A DNA stretch of 24,937 bases, taken from a virus. Location: positions 1 through 24,937 of IMG/VR virus record IMGVR_UViG_3300032242_002098, one strand, 5' to 3'. Under the pieces are notes generated by a model. That model worked only from the letters and a program-made list of their open reading frames with translations, was not told the DNA's origin and searched no databases. Shown in pieces: positions 24,839 to 24,937 of the stretch (its first letter is position 1; each line of letters begins with the position of its first letter). A program made the translations under genes and the position numbers.

Positions 24839-24937
24839 ATGAAAGAAGTTAATTATAATATAGTACAAGGAGATAGTTTTTTACTATCTTTAACTTATAC
24901 TGATTCTTCCGGTTCCGCCGTCAATTTGACAGGCGCA
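24839..24937 (+). CDS. N-terminus of probable baseplate/fibre protein (partial, runs off the window)
   Basis: ATG 24839 has GGTGA 7 bases upstream and stays open for 33 codons to the window edge. The visible residues include YNIVQGDSFLLSLTYTDSSG followed by SAVNLTGA. The pattern 'GD(S/T)F-L-y-D-G-vnLTG' is common at the N-terminus of phage baseplate or fibre proteins (BppU-like N-terminal beta domain). With its own promoter element it appears to begin the next transcription unit. Too short for a firm call. Confidence 0.55.
   Translation, partial: MKEVNYNIVQGDSFLLSLTYTDSSGSAVNLTGA

Overview
This window is a 24.9 kb piece of a tailed-phage genome, or of a prophage. It carries most of the virion structural module of a long-tailed siphovirus. 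All genes are on the + strand and tightly packed: most boundaries overlap by 1 to 20 bases or are separated by only a few, and there is no gene-free stretch over about 110 bases. Stops are a mix of TAA, TGA and TAG, so the standard bacterial code applies. The DNA is visibly AT-rich. The host cannot be read from the sequence. A tape measure with an NlpC/P60 domain, Trp-rich tape repeats, AGGTGA/GGTGA ribosome binding sites and a tail-assembly chaperone that looks like those of actinobacteriophages all point to a Gram-positive, perhaps actinobacterial, host. That is inference.

Head region (1-1879): the 3' end of a probable prohead protease/scaffold gene, the major capsid protein, then a small protein with a SAP/Rho-N-like N-terminus. 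Neck region (1897-4502): head-tail adaptor with an extra N-terminal beta domain, head closure (stopper), an HK97-gp10-like neck protein and the tail terminator. Tail region (4573-15926): major tail (tube) protein, two tail-assembly chaperone frames joined by a well-supported -1 programmed frameshift, a 2912-residue tape measure protein, and a distal tail protein with inserted beta domains. Tip and receptor-binding region (15926-24937): a 1520-residue tail hub/tip protein with a lectin-like insert, a charge-segregated protein of unknown function, a fibre-associated protein with a jelly-roll insert, a 901-residue tail fibre ending in a peptidase S74 intramolecular chaperone, and the first 33 codons of another baseplate/fibre protein.

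Control: expression of the module looks subdivided. An extended -10 element, TGNTATAAT, lies 18-26 bases upstream of five start codons (genes at 1478, 5493, 20525, 21193 and 24839). A near-match, TGTTATCAT, precedes the major tail protein. None has an obvious -35 box. The two most abundant virion proteins (capsid and tail tube) each have an AGGTGA ribosome binding site at identical spacing, a switch to CGN arginine codons, and a rho-independent terminator followed directly by a fresh promoter.

I found no RNA genes, IS elements, CRISPR arrays, attachment sites or origin. The main points of interest are the promoter family, the terminator-promoter pairs, the frameshift site, the switch from 11- to 19-residue repeats in the tape measure, and an NlpC/P60 domain flanked by two copies of a tape-measure motif.
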